Assembly (NCBI GenBank): GCA_013396635.1 | Contig: WBMW01005641.1 | Coordinates: 508,895 to 572,894 of the forward strand | Reading direction: 5' to 3' | Length of the DNA: 64,000 bases | DNA from: Penelope pileata | Taxonomy: Eukaryota > Chordata > Aves > Galliformes > Cracidae | Shown here: piece after piece, positions 24,481-38,449 of the stretch | How the letters are laid out: every line of letters starts with the position of its first letter | How positions within the stretch are numbered: the stretch's first letter is position 1 | Position numbers and translations under genes: made by a program | Notes under the pieces: generated by a model | Seen by the model: the letters and a program-made list of their open reading frames with translations, nothing else | The model's database searches: none | What the model was told of the DNA's origin: nothing

Positions 24481-27400
24481 AACGAGTCAGGTTATACTCA
24501 CCCTTCCAGGCAAGTTATTTCATTCTCTTTCAGTCTATACTTTCTAGCATGTTTACTTTTAAACAGTGCAGCAAGCACCGCTATTTAACAACCTCTTGCA
24601 TTAAAAATGTGGTTCAATAACCTTGTGTTGTAGTTTTAGCACAAACTTTAATATTGAGCATTCATGATGCATGCAACTCTTGGTCAAAGCAGAGCATCAA
24701 AAGGGCATACACACACTAAATTATACCTTGTTAAAAAGAACAGCAGCACCAAAAAAGTTATATTGGAACAATCTATTAATGTGTTTACATTATATGAATG
24801 ATTTGCTGTTCCTTCACAAGGCATGTAGGAAGTCAGCACTTCTCAAATGTGTAAAGTATTTCCATGTGCTTAAAGCATGATCTTTCCAAAACAAACAATG
24901 ATTGAGAAATTTTTATTATTCTTTATTTCCCTGCCAGCTGTTTTTTTGGACTCTCCTCTCAGCCACCTTCTTTCTTTCAGTCAGATCTCTCCTTATTGCT
25001 CACAGTAACACCTACTCAAGCAACAGTATATTCAGAGCTATAAGACTCAGAAATAGGAACATCTCAGTCTGATTTAAATGGTATTTTCCTTAGATGAGTT
25101 TACAACATGTCTTTGTGCTATTGCAGCAAGCAGCAGGTCTGGTTGTTGGCTGGGATGGAATTTGAGCATCCTACAGTAGGACCTAAAGGGCAGTTCTTGC
25201 TGCCCTCTTAGTGCTGCTCCAGTACGGGCAAGGGAGCAGAGCACAGGCTGGGCAAAGCACCCAGGCAGCCTTTTCCTTGTGAGCCTCTTCCTAAGCAACA
25301 CTTTTTCATGTGATCAAAGCAATGTAGTGCTTGAGACATAGAGATGCACTTTTGAGATTTCACAGTGAAGAGTCAGGCAAGCAAGCCCTTGAGCAACAAC
25401 ACATAAATCAAAAAAAAGAAAAAAAAAAAGGAGAGAGAAAGAGAATAACACTTTCATTCCAAAATGTGTCAGATGAAGGGCAGATATGCTCCACCACTAG
25501 CTAGAGCCACTAACTTAACTAATATATACATTTGTCTCATTGTTCACTCCTGCACAATTAACAGCTTTGGCACTATTTCATTTACTAAATTCCAGTCATT
25601 ACAGCTGTGCAAACTTACGGGCTGAATTCGTATTTATACTATATGTGTACATAAACATGTGCTGCTTTAGCCATGTAAAGGAGCCTTAAAGCGAATGTAC
25701 AAATATTTATTCTAACAGAGCAGTATAAAAGAGCTCAACCATAAAACAGAATCAGGGCAAGTGGTTCTGATTATGTCTGTGCACCAAACTGTTTAATTTC
25801 GACTATGGCATCTTTCCTAAGGCATTCCAAACAGTAATCCTGCAAAGAGATACAGGGAGACGTAGAACCACATTTTCAAAATTCAGTTTCCTTTTCCAAG
25901 GGCAACACTGCATAAATGAAGAGAAATGATAAACACTACCACTTACTTTGTCTTTTTTCCCCAAAAAAGCATTTCTTACCTATTTGGAAAAACATTCATT
26001 AAGCGAACATAATGTGCTTAATGCTTATACATTTTGATATAATATCAATTACCCAGTAAACCCAGAACCCAGTTAAACGCTTTGGACTTCAGCCTGTGGG
26101 CTGGAGTGCGTACGAAGCGTTCTGGTGATAGAACAGTTTTAAATGTAGTGTACCTGGCATACACTTCAAAACCAGAGTTCAGATATTTAAGCACGGTTCT
26201 GCATGTATGTGTTCAAAGCTTAACATCTTTAAACAGTAGGCTAGAGATTTGGTGAAACAAATGTATTTACTACTGCTCATCATTCTGCATCATGCCTCTC
26301 AGAAGCAGCAGGCATATCGTATGTATAATCCCGTGAGACTCAGTGAGCAATAATCTAGACAGGATCTAGATCACTGCTAAAGCCAGCCCTAAACTGAATT
26401 TTGCCATTCAGCATTTCTGGTGTCCCTTCATTTATACACTTGACCTCTGTATCTATGTATTGTCAGAGGTGGTTAAGATCAGGCAGTCACGATTTCTTCT
26501 TCCTTTTTCAGAAATAGATATCCTTCTCACCAGATCCATGCAACATTCATTGTTGAAAACAAGGTATTGCTGATGTTGACAAAAATTAAAGCAACATGCA
26601 ATATTCCTCCTGGGAATCACAAGAAAGTGCTCAGGAAGGGCAGAATCCCACTCACACAGCTAGTGTTACATTGCTGTACACGTGCACCTGCTCTCCAAAC
26701 CTGCAACCCCTGAATCTCCACTCCAAGGAAGTGCTGTTTGAGCATCTCACCCACAGACCTGCTGGAAAGCACTGCAAATCCCCTCACCAGCACATCTGCA
26801 TTCCTCTGCAGCAGGATTCTCCTCCAGGGAGGGGACTGCTGCCCAGCCCACTGTGTCCAAGCAGCGAGCTGGGACACAGCTATTGCAGGCACCGAGAGCA
26901 CAAGGGGAACAGAGCAGCCTTGGGGTATAGGTTCAGGTACTGACTCTTGCTGGAGGTCCAGGTAATGCTCGGTGCCACTAGAAGTGTTACCCTTCCACAG
27001 AAGCTCTCTAAAACAAGTGTGTCTATTCTGAGAGAATCTGTATGCCCAAACACATTGCTCCCACTTGAAAACGTGTTGCGATGTTGTTGTGATTCTAAAC
27101 TACATGATGCTGTGAAAAGAGAAATATGCCACCAAATGCAAAAAAGACATGCATGGTATGAGCCTGATGAAGACTAAAAGCCAAATGCCAATTAAACCCA
27201 GGTTGGCAGAGATGTCAAAGAAATCAATTCCATCTGAAGCGTTTCAGCCAGAAGATAGCTCAGCTGAGGTAACAGAAAGAAGAAAGCAGGCTGGATTTTA
27301 TTTAAACTTTAGGGAAATTCTAAAAGCACTTTATTAAAGCCAACAAAACAACAAATAACAACCCAAAACGAAACAGAGCAGTAACAATTGGGAAAGCAAG

Positions 27401-28144
27401 ACTGGAAAGCCGAACCAGTTCCCTGCCACACAGATGGGATGGCAAAGCTCTCTGGAGTCAGAGAACAGTGGCAGTCTGAACAGTAGTGCTGCACTCCCTT
27501 CACTTACCTCAGAGTACCTGGCATTTGTCTAAGCAACTCCAAAGGAGCACAACTGATTAAAAGGTATTTTGAGGCTTTTTTTTTTGCATTTGGAACAGGA
27601 TTTTGGATAATTGCTCTGCAAGCTATAAAAGAAACAGACTGAAAAGCAGGAGCTGCCGCTGAACAGTTGTTTGCACAGGAAGCAATATTGTAGGAAAAGG
27701 CAGTAATGAAGAACAGTTAATTTGACCTGAGCTGATGAGGTCAGCGTTTTAAAAGAAATAGCTCCACATAACGTAAAGTAAGAACACTATTTCCCATTAG
27801 AATAATACTGCAAGCGCAACGCTGCAAGAAATCCACTCCTTAACACGTGTTATGCTCCGTTTAGTAGTAACGTGCATTCCTGAGGTGTCCTAGACATCCT
27901 GTGTCTGACACAGATTCCTTCCAGTGAAATATTGATTTGACTGCTCCCTCCTGCAAGCTCTGACTGCTCTCGTGGCTTCCAGCTACCAACAGCCTGAAAC
28001 TGCAACAACTGGAATAAAACCCTGGTAATACTCCGACACAAAGCTCAATGCAACGTCGCTGCTGTGATTTGGACAGGAAAGAAGCTGAAGCAGATATTTC
28101 ACTCTTAATTTGCTGCCATTCAGAGGTGCTGTTGACAGGAGATG

Positions 28145-28385
28145 GAGCCCGGCTCAGCGGAAGAGACACAGGGTTAGGAATTCAGTAGGGCTGGATCCTA
28201 TTCCTCCTTCCGCCGCTGCTCTGCTGTCTAATCCTGGGCAAGCACATCGCCTCCGGGCATCTGGTTCCCTCCCTCCCTCCCTGACACTTCTATTTAAACT
28301 GCAAATTCATGGGGTAATGACCATCTCGGTGATGACGAAGCACGCGCTACGCTCCGTGCTAATACTTCTATTAATAAATCCTCCC
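28145..28385 (+). mobile_element. Ancient tRNA-derived SINE, MIR-like (amniote CORE-SINE type)
   Basis: A tRNA-like head ('ggctcagcggaagagacac', with a B-box-like 'gggctggatccta') is followed by 'ctgctctgctgtctaatcc' and 'ctgggcaagcacatcgcctc', which parallels the MIR body ('ctgggcaagtcactt' in the consensus as I remember it). The 3' part contains 'tctatttaaactgcaaattc' and 'gcgctacgctccgtgctaat' and ends in 'tattaataaatcc', as in the longer amniote versions known from turtles and crocodilians. The internal (CCCT)4 at 28267-28282 falls where the family has a C/T-rich stretch. It is heavily diverged and has no coding role. Confidence 0.6.
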
Positions 28386-29778
28386 ACTGACATTAAGGAG
28401 TAAAACAAAAACCACGACAGAAAGTGAAGGATTGACGAGGCATTATATTTGTTTTGAGGTATTCGGATATAAAACGCAAAAAGAAAACTTTCTGAAGCAG
28501 TAGCAGGTTAGAGGACATCTCTTCTCTTTCCCTGTTTATTTGGAGAATCCAATTAGAGCTAATTGAGTTTTTAACTACACGGAATTACTTCAAGAATACC
28601 ATTGCTGGAGGCTAAGCCCCACTGGGGACCCAAGAAAGGGAGCAGAGACACTGCATAACTGGAAGCAACAGAAAAGGAACAGGGCAGGCAGCCTGAAACA
28701 GGCTTAAGATAGCACGCACTGGAGCCAGGCGAAGGGATTCAGACTTTCTACAAACACAAATAGCTGTGTCCCAGCCTCACAGCTTTGCATGTTCCCAGCT
28801 TCCAATGAATTAAAGAGGAGTTGGGTATCTCCAAACTTCCACGTGTTTTTAACCCCCAACAGCACAGAACTACAAGCACCAAAAGTGCTGCAAACACCAG
28901 ACACCAAAGGAACAAGAATTACTGCAACGTAATGGGCTCCTGCGTGCATTTGCAAACTGCCATTAACGTGCAGTGCATAAGTGCACCTCTTACACTTCAA
29001 AATCAGTCTCCAGTTAAAGCCATCTCCCAACCAGAAACAGTCACAATTCTCAGTAATGGAAGAATGCTTCTGTTCCCAGACATGACATTTGCTTTGCATA
29101 CCCTGATAAGCCCTAAATTAAACAGAGTTCATTTCTGGTAACCATTGCTCTTTTTTGTCAGGTACCAAAATCTAAAGTACGTGCAATATTTTCAGCACCA
29201 CTGCAGTAAGTACAATTCCTTTTGTAGCTTTACACTGATTACATACAATAAGACTAATATTTTAAATATTCAAATGTGCTAAAAGCTTCTTCCCTTAATA
29301 CAAGGAGCATGATGAGCAGAAAACTCCAAAGTGCTCTCTCCCCTGGAGAGGCCAAATGACACTGACTGATAGGGGGGTGTGCAGCATGCATGGAAGATGC
29401 AGTTTACTGAAATGAATTTTAAAGTTAATGAGATCCAGCAGAACACAAAAGCAACTCCTTGAAAGGAGCAAAACAACAGTTTAATAAAAAGTGAAGATGG
29501 AAACCCTATCCCCTGATCTAACTGACTTCCCTGCACTAAAGGGGATGCTCTTGCTCAGCTTACCAGTGAAAGCCATTCCCTCCCCCCCAGAAGCACAGGA
29601 ACTCCACAGCACTAATATGACACCTTAAATGAGCCAGCTTCCTTGAGCTTTGCCCAGGAAACTAGAATGGGCATGCCTCTTAACTCAGGCACCATGAAAC
29701 CTGTCCAATTATCAGTCAGGCTGAAGAACATCTCTGACCAAGACCATCCCAGGAAAAACACTAATGTTCAGCTGAAGG

Positions 29779-29793
29779 AAAAAAAAAAAAAAA
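29779..29793. repeat. poly(A) tract, 15 A
   Basis: Uninterrupted A run in intron 6. Confidence 0.85.
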
Positions 29794-32756
29794 CTACCAT
29801 GGACTGCCACAACTGTTATGTTTTTAAAGCCTTTACGTAAACACAAGCGCCAGGTTTGCCAGCATCCTGGCTAGCTTTATCTGGGTTCCCTTCCTTTGAA
29901 CAAAATTAAGGAAAACATCCACCAGAAAAGGTCAGGGTGAGAAAAATGCAGGCACTGGGGAAGGACATACGTAGTGACTCACTATCTGCGTGCTGCTGAA
30001 ACCTTTAATGGTGAGCCCAGAACAGAATTTAAAAACAGGTGGATTGTGTATCTCAGGATTTTAGAAAAAACTCAGCCTGGAACATACCATGTATCACACA
30101 AGGTGAGTCTCAAGGCAGGAATTCACCCGGTGCTGTCACTAGATCATCGGCTGCACCAAGTCACACACGACCAGCGCTGTTGCTTTTTACAAAACTACAT
30201 CATTCTGAGCTGAACAACTTGCATTTGACTACAGTAACTTTCCAAAAGGCATCCCAGTTCTGATCTGAAACCATCAAGAATTAGAAATTTCATCACATTC
30301 CACGGTCAATTTTAACAGTGAGGCCAATTAACCACTGGAACATTGTGAACTCTACAGTCTCAGTTGTTCCTCCAGTTCCTATTAAGTTCCTATTTGTTTA
30401 GCTAAGCTTACCGGTTCTTGCTGCATTCACTGCTGGGCTGTTCAGACCTGGCATTTTCTGTGCTGAGGAGGTGCTTGCTGCACACTGAGTCATATCTTAA
30501 CCTTCTCATGAACTAGAGGCAGAATTCAGCACAAAGTGTATCCTACCACCTTTGGATGAACCTTTTTGCTTTCAAAATGCTGTCAGCAGAATGCTTCAGT
30601 GTACAAGTCTTCCCAACAGTGCATTCAGGAGAAGTCCCTCCTATTTATTGCAGCACTGTTTATACATCCAAGGCTCACATGCACTGCTGTGGTTGAGGGT
30701 CAAATCCATTTATATGGTGAGTAAAACTTCCAAATCCTCTTCACAGAGCCCATTATTTGTTTGTCTATTTATAATCTTGCATTTAGCCATATTAAGACAT
30801 TTCATTTGAAGGAGGCCAGCCTGCCAAAACTGCCCTGTAAATTGCCAACTTGCATGTCATCCACAGAAACCCAACATCTGCTTCCAAACACTGAACCGTG
30901 TCCTTGCAGAACACCCATAGAAATATTCCCATGCTGTGGTAACCAACAGCTACTTTAGGAATTACAAGCCGGCCAGATAATTCATTTACTGTGCAGAGTA
31001 TCAATATCGTTATTATTGTTTAATGTCATTCCTATAAACTTCTAAGAAGTAATGTTATGCAATAATCAAGCACCTTACAAAGAAAATATGGAGATAGCCA
31101 TCTTTTTCAACCAAACCTGTCCTTTTATCAATGTCAAATCAATTTTGGTGTAATCCATTTTCCATAAAACAACCGTCACCAGCTTCAAATATTCCCATCC
31201 TTCACTTTTCCATCCTTCAGTTTTTAACTGTACTTACACTTTTTTTTTTTCCTAAATCTAAGGCTGAGATCAATCAGGGTGGAGGGTTTTGTTTGCTCGT
31301 CTGGGACTGAACAAATAAAACTAGTCATCTAATCACACTTTCCTAACACATAAAGCAATGATCAGTTACCTGCAGTATCTCTTCTTATTGTAAATGGTAA
31401 GATTTAAATGTCACGCTAGGTATCTCCTCACCAAAGTCATTTACCATTTTGGGATGAAGTTTACTTAGGGCTGCAGATTTGAAATGTCTGCAATTGCTTA
31501 ATACTATTCAAAATCCATTTACAAATAAATTGTGAAGTACCTCCATTGTCCTTACCGTGTAGTTAAGCTATGGGGAAGCTTAACTGAGCTCTCCAAGCTA
31601 AGTTGGAAAGACAAACAACTTAAACAGTCTGAGAATATATTCTAAGAGCAAGAGAAAGTAGAGGCATTCAGTTGGAATACTGCCTAAGCAGTAACAATGA
31701 ACATTTTTGTCTGCCAGCTTTTTTACACACAGAAAATGTCCCACAAAGCAGATCAGCCTCCCCTCAGCCTCTTAAATTTTAGAAAGAAAAAGGAAAACGT
31801 GGTTTATGCTACAGGAACACAGAAGAACAATCTGCATGAGTTTGCAAGAGCTGACACTACTTTTAGAAAAGCTGCCAATGCCACTACATAGCAAACTCTT
31901 TTTGGGGGGGGAACAGACAGACAAAGAACACAACACAGATATCCTTGACAAACTGAACTGATTAATTGATGGGAGATTAGTTCGATGCAAAGGTTTTTGC
32001 TTTGCTTACTTTCTGGCTTGTCATGAGGATAGGGAGCATTGGTTATTTTCAAGGCATCATTCACTGTTATCAACTCTAAAACATATGGTCTAAGGAAAAA
32101 AAGTGCAGGATTTTAAAAAAGCAGGAAACCAGTAAGGTACAACGAAGTTTAGCAACTCATGCTCCCATCTACAACTCCTCTGCTTACAACTAGTTTTGTT
32201 TGTTTATTTCACATTTTCCTGCACCAGCTGATGCATACTGGTACCATGCTGCGATAAAAGACAGGAATGCTGACAGATCTTTAGCTGTCACTATAGCAGT
32301 GACATTTGAAAAAATACTTGTTGCTTCACAGATTCCAACAGCAATGAAAACAGCACCCTGAACCACACAGCATTCTACACTCAGATTATTTCAGTGCTTA
32401 AAGGAAACTTGAAGAGAGTGCAGTCCCTTATTTCAAAAATTTCAACTTCCAGAACCGTTACACAAATGAGAGACAAAATAATTCGAAGTACAGCACAGTT
32501 TTGCAGAGGATAAGGTGCACCTTGGTTTTGGACAACCAGGCAGTGGAAAGGTTTCATATAGTCCAAGTAGCAGAACGATGAAATATTTAGACTGTTCTTT
32601 TCCAATTATATAATTAGAAATTCATCTATTTAATATAGCATGCAATTCTGGTCTAAATAATCTCTAAATTTCATACCCTGTCTTTTTGAAAGGCATTAAA
32701 AAAGAAACAAGCACTTTGAAAGAATTCTTAAAAAACAGCAAAAGGCAGAAACTTAC

Positions 32757-32882
32757 CATTTTGATGCCAGTGGAAAATGTGACTGGTTTGACAGGTTTGG
32801 GTTTCTCCAGTTGCATTTCTAGCTGAGTAGATCTGTCCTTATGCTGAGCTAAAAGCAGCGAAGCAGGAAGACTGGAGCTCTC
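32757..32882 (-). CDS. MNAT1: MNAT1 exon 6 (MAT1 residues 188-229)
   Basis: A 126-bp exon, exactly 42 codons, phase 0 at both ends, on the minus strand. The acceptor ends in TTACAG (AG at 32883-32884) and the donor is GTAAGT (32751-32756). The protein reads ESSSLPASLLLAQHKDRS, then TQLEMQLEKPKPVKPVTF and STGIKM, almost identical to vertebrate MAT1. The segment links the long charged helix of exon 5 to the CDK7-cyclin H binding region. The Lys-Pro repeats suggest an extended linker. Because both boundaries are phase 0, skipping this exon would keep the reading frame. Reading through the donor gives Val-Ser-Phe and further intron-encoded residues to a stop at 32664. Confidence 0.97.
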
Positions 32883-35800
32883 CTGTAAGCACATGAAGAA
32901 AAATCTGAATACTAAACCAAAATAAATACTAATTAATGCTGCATACACTTCAAAGCTGTGTCTGAAAGGCCATCACTGGCAGAGCAGCGTAATGCTAAGC
33001 ATCCTCCTTATGAGAAACAGTTTACAGAAAACGATCATTTTCTGTAATAAGAAAAAGCTGCCGTAACCCTATAAATCAGAGCAACCTGCAAACAACCATT
33101 TTATAGAATCCACATTAAAGACAACATAACAGGCTCCTTATTCCAACTAGCCGATGCAACTATATTTATTAAAATTTAAAAAAAAATAAATTAAAACTTA
33201 ATCAGAGAAGGAATAACACAAAGTAGTATAACTTGGATCAGATGTTTATCTAAGACGCATTCTTTCTACCAATGCACTCAGAGCAGTTTGAAATTGTTTC
33301 CCATTAGATTTCACCTGAGGCCGTTTGGAAATGATCCTTGCTCTGCTTTGCACAATGGCACCATTGTAAGTGCAACCAACAGCATATTTATTTTCTCCTT
33401 CACCAACTGATTTTTAGGGAAGCCAGCCAATTTTTTTAAAAAATATATAAAAGTAATAAAATGAATAGCTAAGCAAATTAACTACTAAAACTCTCATGCT
33501 TAGGCTACAACAGAATGATTATTAACATACATGGACGTACTACATTATTGACAGAGTCAGAAAATTATTGGCCTATTTTCTAATAAAATGGGACTATCCA
33601 CACACACTGAATTTCTCAGCACTCAAACCAAGCAAATATTGAACTCTGAGCCATATTTGCTACTCACCAAAACCAACCACAGTGCGATATACTGGACTGT
33701 AATTTTTTTATTTATTTATTTATTTTTTTAATATAAAACAGTTCAAAGGAAGAAGTTTAATGCTGCAAGATGCCTTGCTGTTCATGGTAGCCTAAAAAAA
33801 AAAAAAATCTCTAGGTCATGTTTTACACCTGCTATTCCCATTGCTCTCCCTCCTCTCTGCTGTTTGGTACACTCACTTTGTCCTGTGACCAGGACTACAA
33901 CTGCTAACAGCAGAAAAATCTCACAAGATTGGCTCCAGACATAGAACCTTACTGAAATTTCTGCAGCTCCCAAGGTGCGAGAGATCTAAAAATGTGAATT
34001 GTAGTGAGATTTCTGTGCAACTAGGAGAAAATTTGGACCACAATGACAGTTTGCATCTTCAAAACATCCCACACACCCATCCCCCTCCTGCAGTCCCCAT
34101 GTGCTGCTGGCCCTCAGCAGAGTTTAAGGATGTTAGATTCTTTTAAGCTTCAGATTTAATATTCTGGGGTTCTCTCACTCATTTGACTTTTTCATGTTCC
34201 TTAAACATTCACTGCATTTCTAGCACAATAACTAAAGGAAGCCAATTTTTGGAGTAACTTCTCAACAATTTCACATCAGCACAACGGTCCGTAACCAGGT
34301 TACACAACTGTGGGAAACCACCACAGTGCCAGCAAGCCACCACATTCGTGATTGTTTGTCCTTCCTAACATGCACACAGTCCTCCTGTTAACTATTAACA
34401 CAGAAGTAGAAATCAAAGATCCAATCCTGCAAGCATTTATTCACACTAGCAATTTTCTGTATGGGAAAACAAACCACATAACACCCCGAACAAAGCTACT
34501 TATGTGCAAAAATTTCTGCAATGTGGCTCAAGAACCCTGAGGTTCTGGTAAAAGGGGGATGTTTGACATCTTTGAGATACCTTGCCCTTTGTGTGGTTCC
34601 AAGCTCCTGCAAGGCCCAAGGAAAAGCTGCCTGCTCAGCAAGTGCTGCGGTGTCATCCTGTTCCTTCCTGGGGAATGCAGGCTCTTGAAGAGGCAAGCAC
34701 AAGTCCCACATCACAGAAGACATCTAAGAGCAGTTCTATAACCTTGGGTATGCAGATGAGTTTATGCAGTAAATAAAGGAAGTGCTTCAGTATTTTATTA
34801 AACCCTGATTAGCCAAGTTTAGAGGGTTTAAAAGAAAAAAACTAAACCACACAGTTCTTCTAATAAAACATAAAATACATCTGAGACTGCGTGTCTAAAT
34901 TACAACGAGGTGCTGTGCTTTTCAAGTGGGAGGTTTTATTGTAAAAGAGGTGGCTTACAATGAAGGCAATATACAACCTGCTTAATTGAGTAGCGGGAGG
35001 CTAAATGAGCAGCAGGCAGCAGAGTGGGGTTGGGAGCCAAAGCACCCAACTGCTCTTCTTCCAGCAGCGTGCAGGGCCTGAGCTGCCCACAAAGCCCTGC
35101 TCCTTGTTCCACCAAGCCATGCCAGCCTTCCTCCCCTGCTCCCAGCAGAGGCCAAGCTCCTGGAGACCTTTCTGCAAGACCTGAACAACCCAGGCTGACC
35201 AGAAACCAGAGCCTGCTGCACAACATTTTAAATACCAAGCATTTCCTCGCCCTTTTCCCCACCTCTGGACTATCTAAATTGTAGCATGTTTGAAAACAGG
35301 ACAGTGTACTTGTATGCTTTTGCAAGCAACTGAGGCCTTTATTCACTATGATAATAAAATAAATGTGCAAAAACCATGAATCTCTTCAGTCAGGGTTTAA
35401 GAACCAAAAGCAAAATTCTCCTGTTGAAAGTGCTTAGTTCTGGTGCTCTTCTCTTATGAGCCCAAACTTGAAGTTAACTTGAAGTACACGAGGGAAGACT
35501 CAAGATCTCTACATACACCACAAGAGAAATTTGCCTTAAATCTTCTCTTAATGCCCAGTTTGGGGGGTAAAAAAAAGCTGAAACAAACACCAACAGCCAG
35601 GTCACATGGCCACAGGTTCCAAACACCAGGTGATGCATCCAAAAGAGACAATTTGGAATCTAAGGGTGAATGCTGGCTTCCCCACCTCCCTCCATTCACA
35701 ATCCTGCCAAGCCAGCTCTTCTGCCACTGGTATCATGGTATTCCTGCAGCCAGAACTTAACCGTTGTGGTTTTGGTACAGTATCATTAAGCACAGATAAA

Positions 35801-38449
35801 CTTAAAAAAAATAGTAATAATTTTTTACATTGTTCCTACTTACACTTGCTTTTGCTGCATTTCTCAGAGCACACATTGTCTTTTTACACATGATCAGATT
35901 CATTTTCAGATTTGTAGCACGGCATTAGAGGGATTTAAAAGACCATAGGAAATGTTTATTTGTTTAACAACTGCTGTTTTTCCAGAGACTTTGTAAGTCA
36001 TTGTACAAACACTTCAGCACCGGTTTTATAAACCTTCAGTACTACAAAACAAGTTTCGGCCCAAATTTAAGTTGACAGTGCTCCCTTCATAAACAGAGGC
36101 ACAACTTAAAGTTGCCCAGTTTCCCTCATCAGCTTTTAAAATCACCTTTCTGTTGTTTTTAGAATATTAAGATATATTTTAATAGCAGTACATATGCAAT
36201 CACAGTTAAAACTGCCTATTTAGGTCATGCGTTAAGGATTATTTATAATCATTCTTTCCTCAAGCCATCTGGTGAAGTAGGTTTCTAGTAAAGCCAACTG
36301 CTGTGTTTAAGAACAACACTGGTCTCTAGTAAATTAAGACTTTATTTTAGAACTAAGTTAGAAACCAGTTCCAAATCCCTTTTCTGAGCCACTAAATGTG
36401 CATTCATAGTGCAGATTTTATGAGTTGATCCATTACTCAAACTATCCCTAATTATGTGGATTGTAAGCACTTTTACCTTGAAAGTGAAAAGGGACTGCTG
36501 GATGCTAAGTTACAGACTGGGAGGATTCTCAAGGAACCTTTCTGCTCATCTCTGTCCTGACTATAAACGATGAAACATCAGCTCCTTTAAATAAACCAAG
36601 GAAAGGTTGCCACAATGCCTGGCTTTGAAAACAACAGCTCATCAGGAGAGCTCCCACAACTCCTGAGCTGCACACCGATGCTCTCTCTTCATGCTCTGGC
36701 TCAAAAGAAGAGCTCTGTTTTTCCTGAGGAAGTACAAAAACGTCTACATCTTGAGTAAAAATTGAGAGCACAAAGCAGGAATTGATTTTGTACTAATATG
36801 AGAAACTTAACACAGAATTATTCCCATTTCAAATCTGCCACGAAGCTTTAAACTACTCACTGACATAACTGCACAGCTTGTAACTACATGCATACATAAT
36901 TCTTTTTTCTGATTTGCTTTAACGTTGTACACAGACTGTTCTAACGGGTGTTCGAAAGTGCAAATGTGTGCACGCGTATCTCTACACACGCACACCACCC
37001 CCAAGAAGTCAATTGATTAAAGAACAAGTATTTTCTGAGCTGCTTCTCTATGGCCAAACATTATCATTGTGTTTCAAATACAGAATTAGCAGCGAGTTAA
37101 GTCAAAAACAAGATTAATACCATTTCCAGGAGTTAAGATTCTCTTCAGTAGCCTGTATCATATAGTCCTCAAATGAATTCAGCCTTTGTTCACCTCAAAA
37201 CAAGCAACTCATACACAAGAAGTTTGCTGTAAAAGAACATGACATGTTCAAAGCAAGAAACCTTTTTTCTTCTAGTAGTTTTTAAATACAAAGGGACCAC
37301 CTCTGATTCAAGAAGCTGCTACATTTCCAGTCTCCTCTCAAAGCTTCTCTGGAAGAAACTCTTCTCTTGAAACCCGGGAAAGAGTTTCAAGACACTAGCC
37401 TTGCCTCTGTGCCCTTAACTAGGCACTCACTTGGTCCACTGCTAAGCAGAAGATAGTGAATAAACAAGTCTTTACACTGACCCAATACAGAGAGTCTTCT
37501 GTGATCCATCCCCAGCTTATCACTTAAGTGCCCTGACTCAAATGGGTTGACTAATACTTAATTAACTCATAGGAATATTGTTCCCTGTTCTTCATTTCTC
37601 CACTGCAGAGGTGGCTGAGCTCATGAAGTAGCTCCTGATTACTGCTCTGCTTCAGCACAAGAGATTGTCATCCAAAGCAATTCTGGACTGCTTAAAAAAC
37701 AACCAGTGGTAGAACTTCATATTATGGTTGAACTAACTCAGTAGCTCCTCTCTATTTCCTCACAAACTGCGTGATCAGATATGCACCACAGCAGATGAAA
37801 CTGTCATCTGCTAAAGGAGACTGAAGAAGGCAGTTGCACAGGCTAAGCCATGGCAAAACTCATTCATCACACATCAGGTTGGAGATGAAGCAGTAACTGT
37901 ATCAGTTATGTCACTGCAAACCATCCTGGATCACAGTCAAACCTGCAGCTTTCGTATTGTCAAGCTGAGTAGAAACCTACACTTGCATACTATCTCTTCT
38001 ACAGGTAAGCAGTGAAGTATCATCTGTCAAGGAAACTGATTGAGTGACTGCACTCAATAAGGATATTCCTGAAACAAAAACCTCCTTCTAAACATCCAAA
38101 CGAGCCTTCTGCAACTTATCCAGGATCAGTTTTGCAAAGAAACAGCCAAGGCAGCTTTCCCTACAATTTCTGATGAGCACTGGACGCTTTGGACAATGAG
38201 TCCATTCAGTCTGTGGACTAGCTGTGGCATCTCAGAAGCACTCTTCCACTAGTCCTTGGTTTACCAAAACTGTTCAGCGTTCTTTGTAGCATTGCAAAGA
38301 ATGCAAGGAGGCAGAACAGTAGCACAAGATGTGCAAAACAGGAAGGTGTAGATGTGTTAATTCCACAGTTAACTGAAAGAGATGCATATAAACATACCCA
38401 CTATGTGCTCTGCTACAAACCATTCAAAGCCTCCAGTTTTGGTACTCAC
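32883..38449 (-). other. MNAT1: MNAT1 intron 5 (5.6 kb)
   Basis: It runs from the exon 5 donor GTGAGT (38444-38449) to the exon 6 acceptor. It is AT-rich, with a TTTA repeat at 33703-33730. A GC-richer patch near 34930-35240 carries overlapping frames on both strands (longest 34936-35370 minus, 144 codons) with no recognisable domain. I identified no transposon. Confidence 0.88.
33703..33730. repeat. (TTTA)n microsatellite, impure
   Basis: Four TTTA-type units flanked by T runs in intron 5. It is short and interrupted. Confidence 0.85.

Larger units (their letters stand above)
5179..32756 (-). other. MNAT1: MNAT1 intron 6 (27.6 kb)
   Basis: The largest complete intron here, between the exon 6 donor GTAAGT (32751-32756) and the exon 7 acceptor. 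It is mostly AT-rich sequence with no coding signal. Contents I can support are an ERV-type LTR (22837-23205), a CR1 fragment abutting it (23225-23385), an interrupted plus-strand CR1 (24155-24480), a MIR-like SINE (28145-28385), a small GC- and CpG-rich block (16740-16880) and several A tracts. Long stretches, including 5200-13350, 17000-22800 and 29800-32700, show nothing I can name. The open frames in them are short, overlap on both strands and resemble no protein I know. Confidence 0.9.

Noticed and set aside
26590..26960. Overlapping open frames on both strands (115 and 94 codons)
   Set aside because: Consistent with a moderately GC-rich intronic patch. Neither frame shows a domain or a start context that stands out.
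34936..35370. 144-codon minus-strand frame and its plus-strand counterparts in intron 5
   Set aside because: The open frames on both strands follow from a local GC-rich patch. The protein is rich in Leu, Ala, Gly and Cys without any motif.
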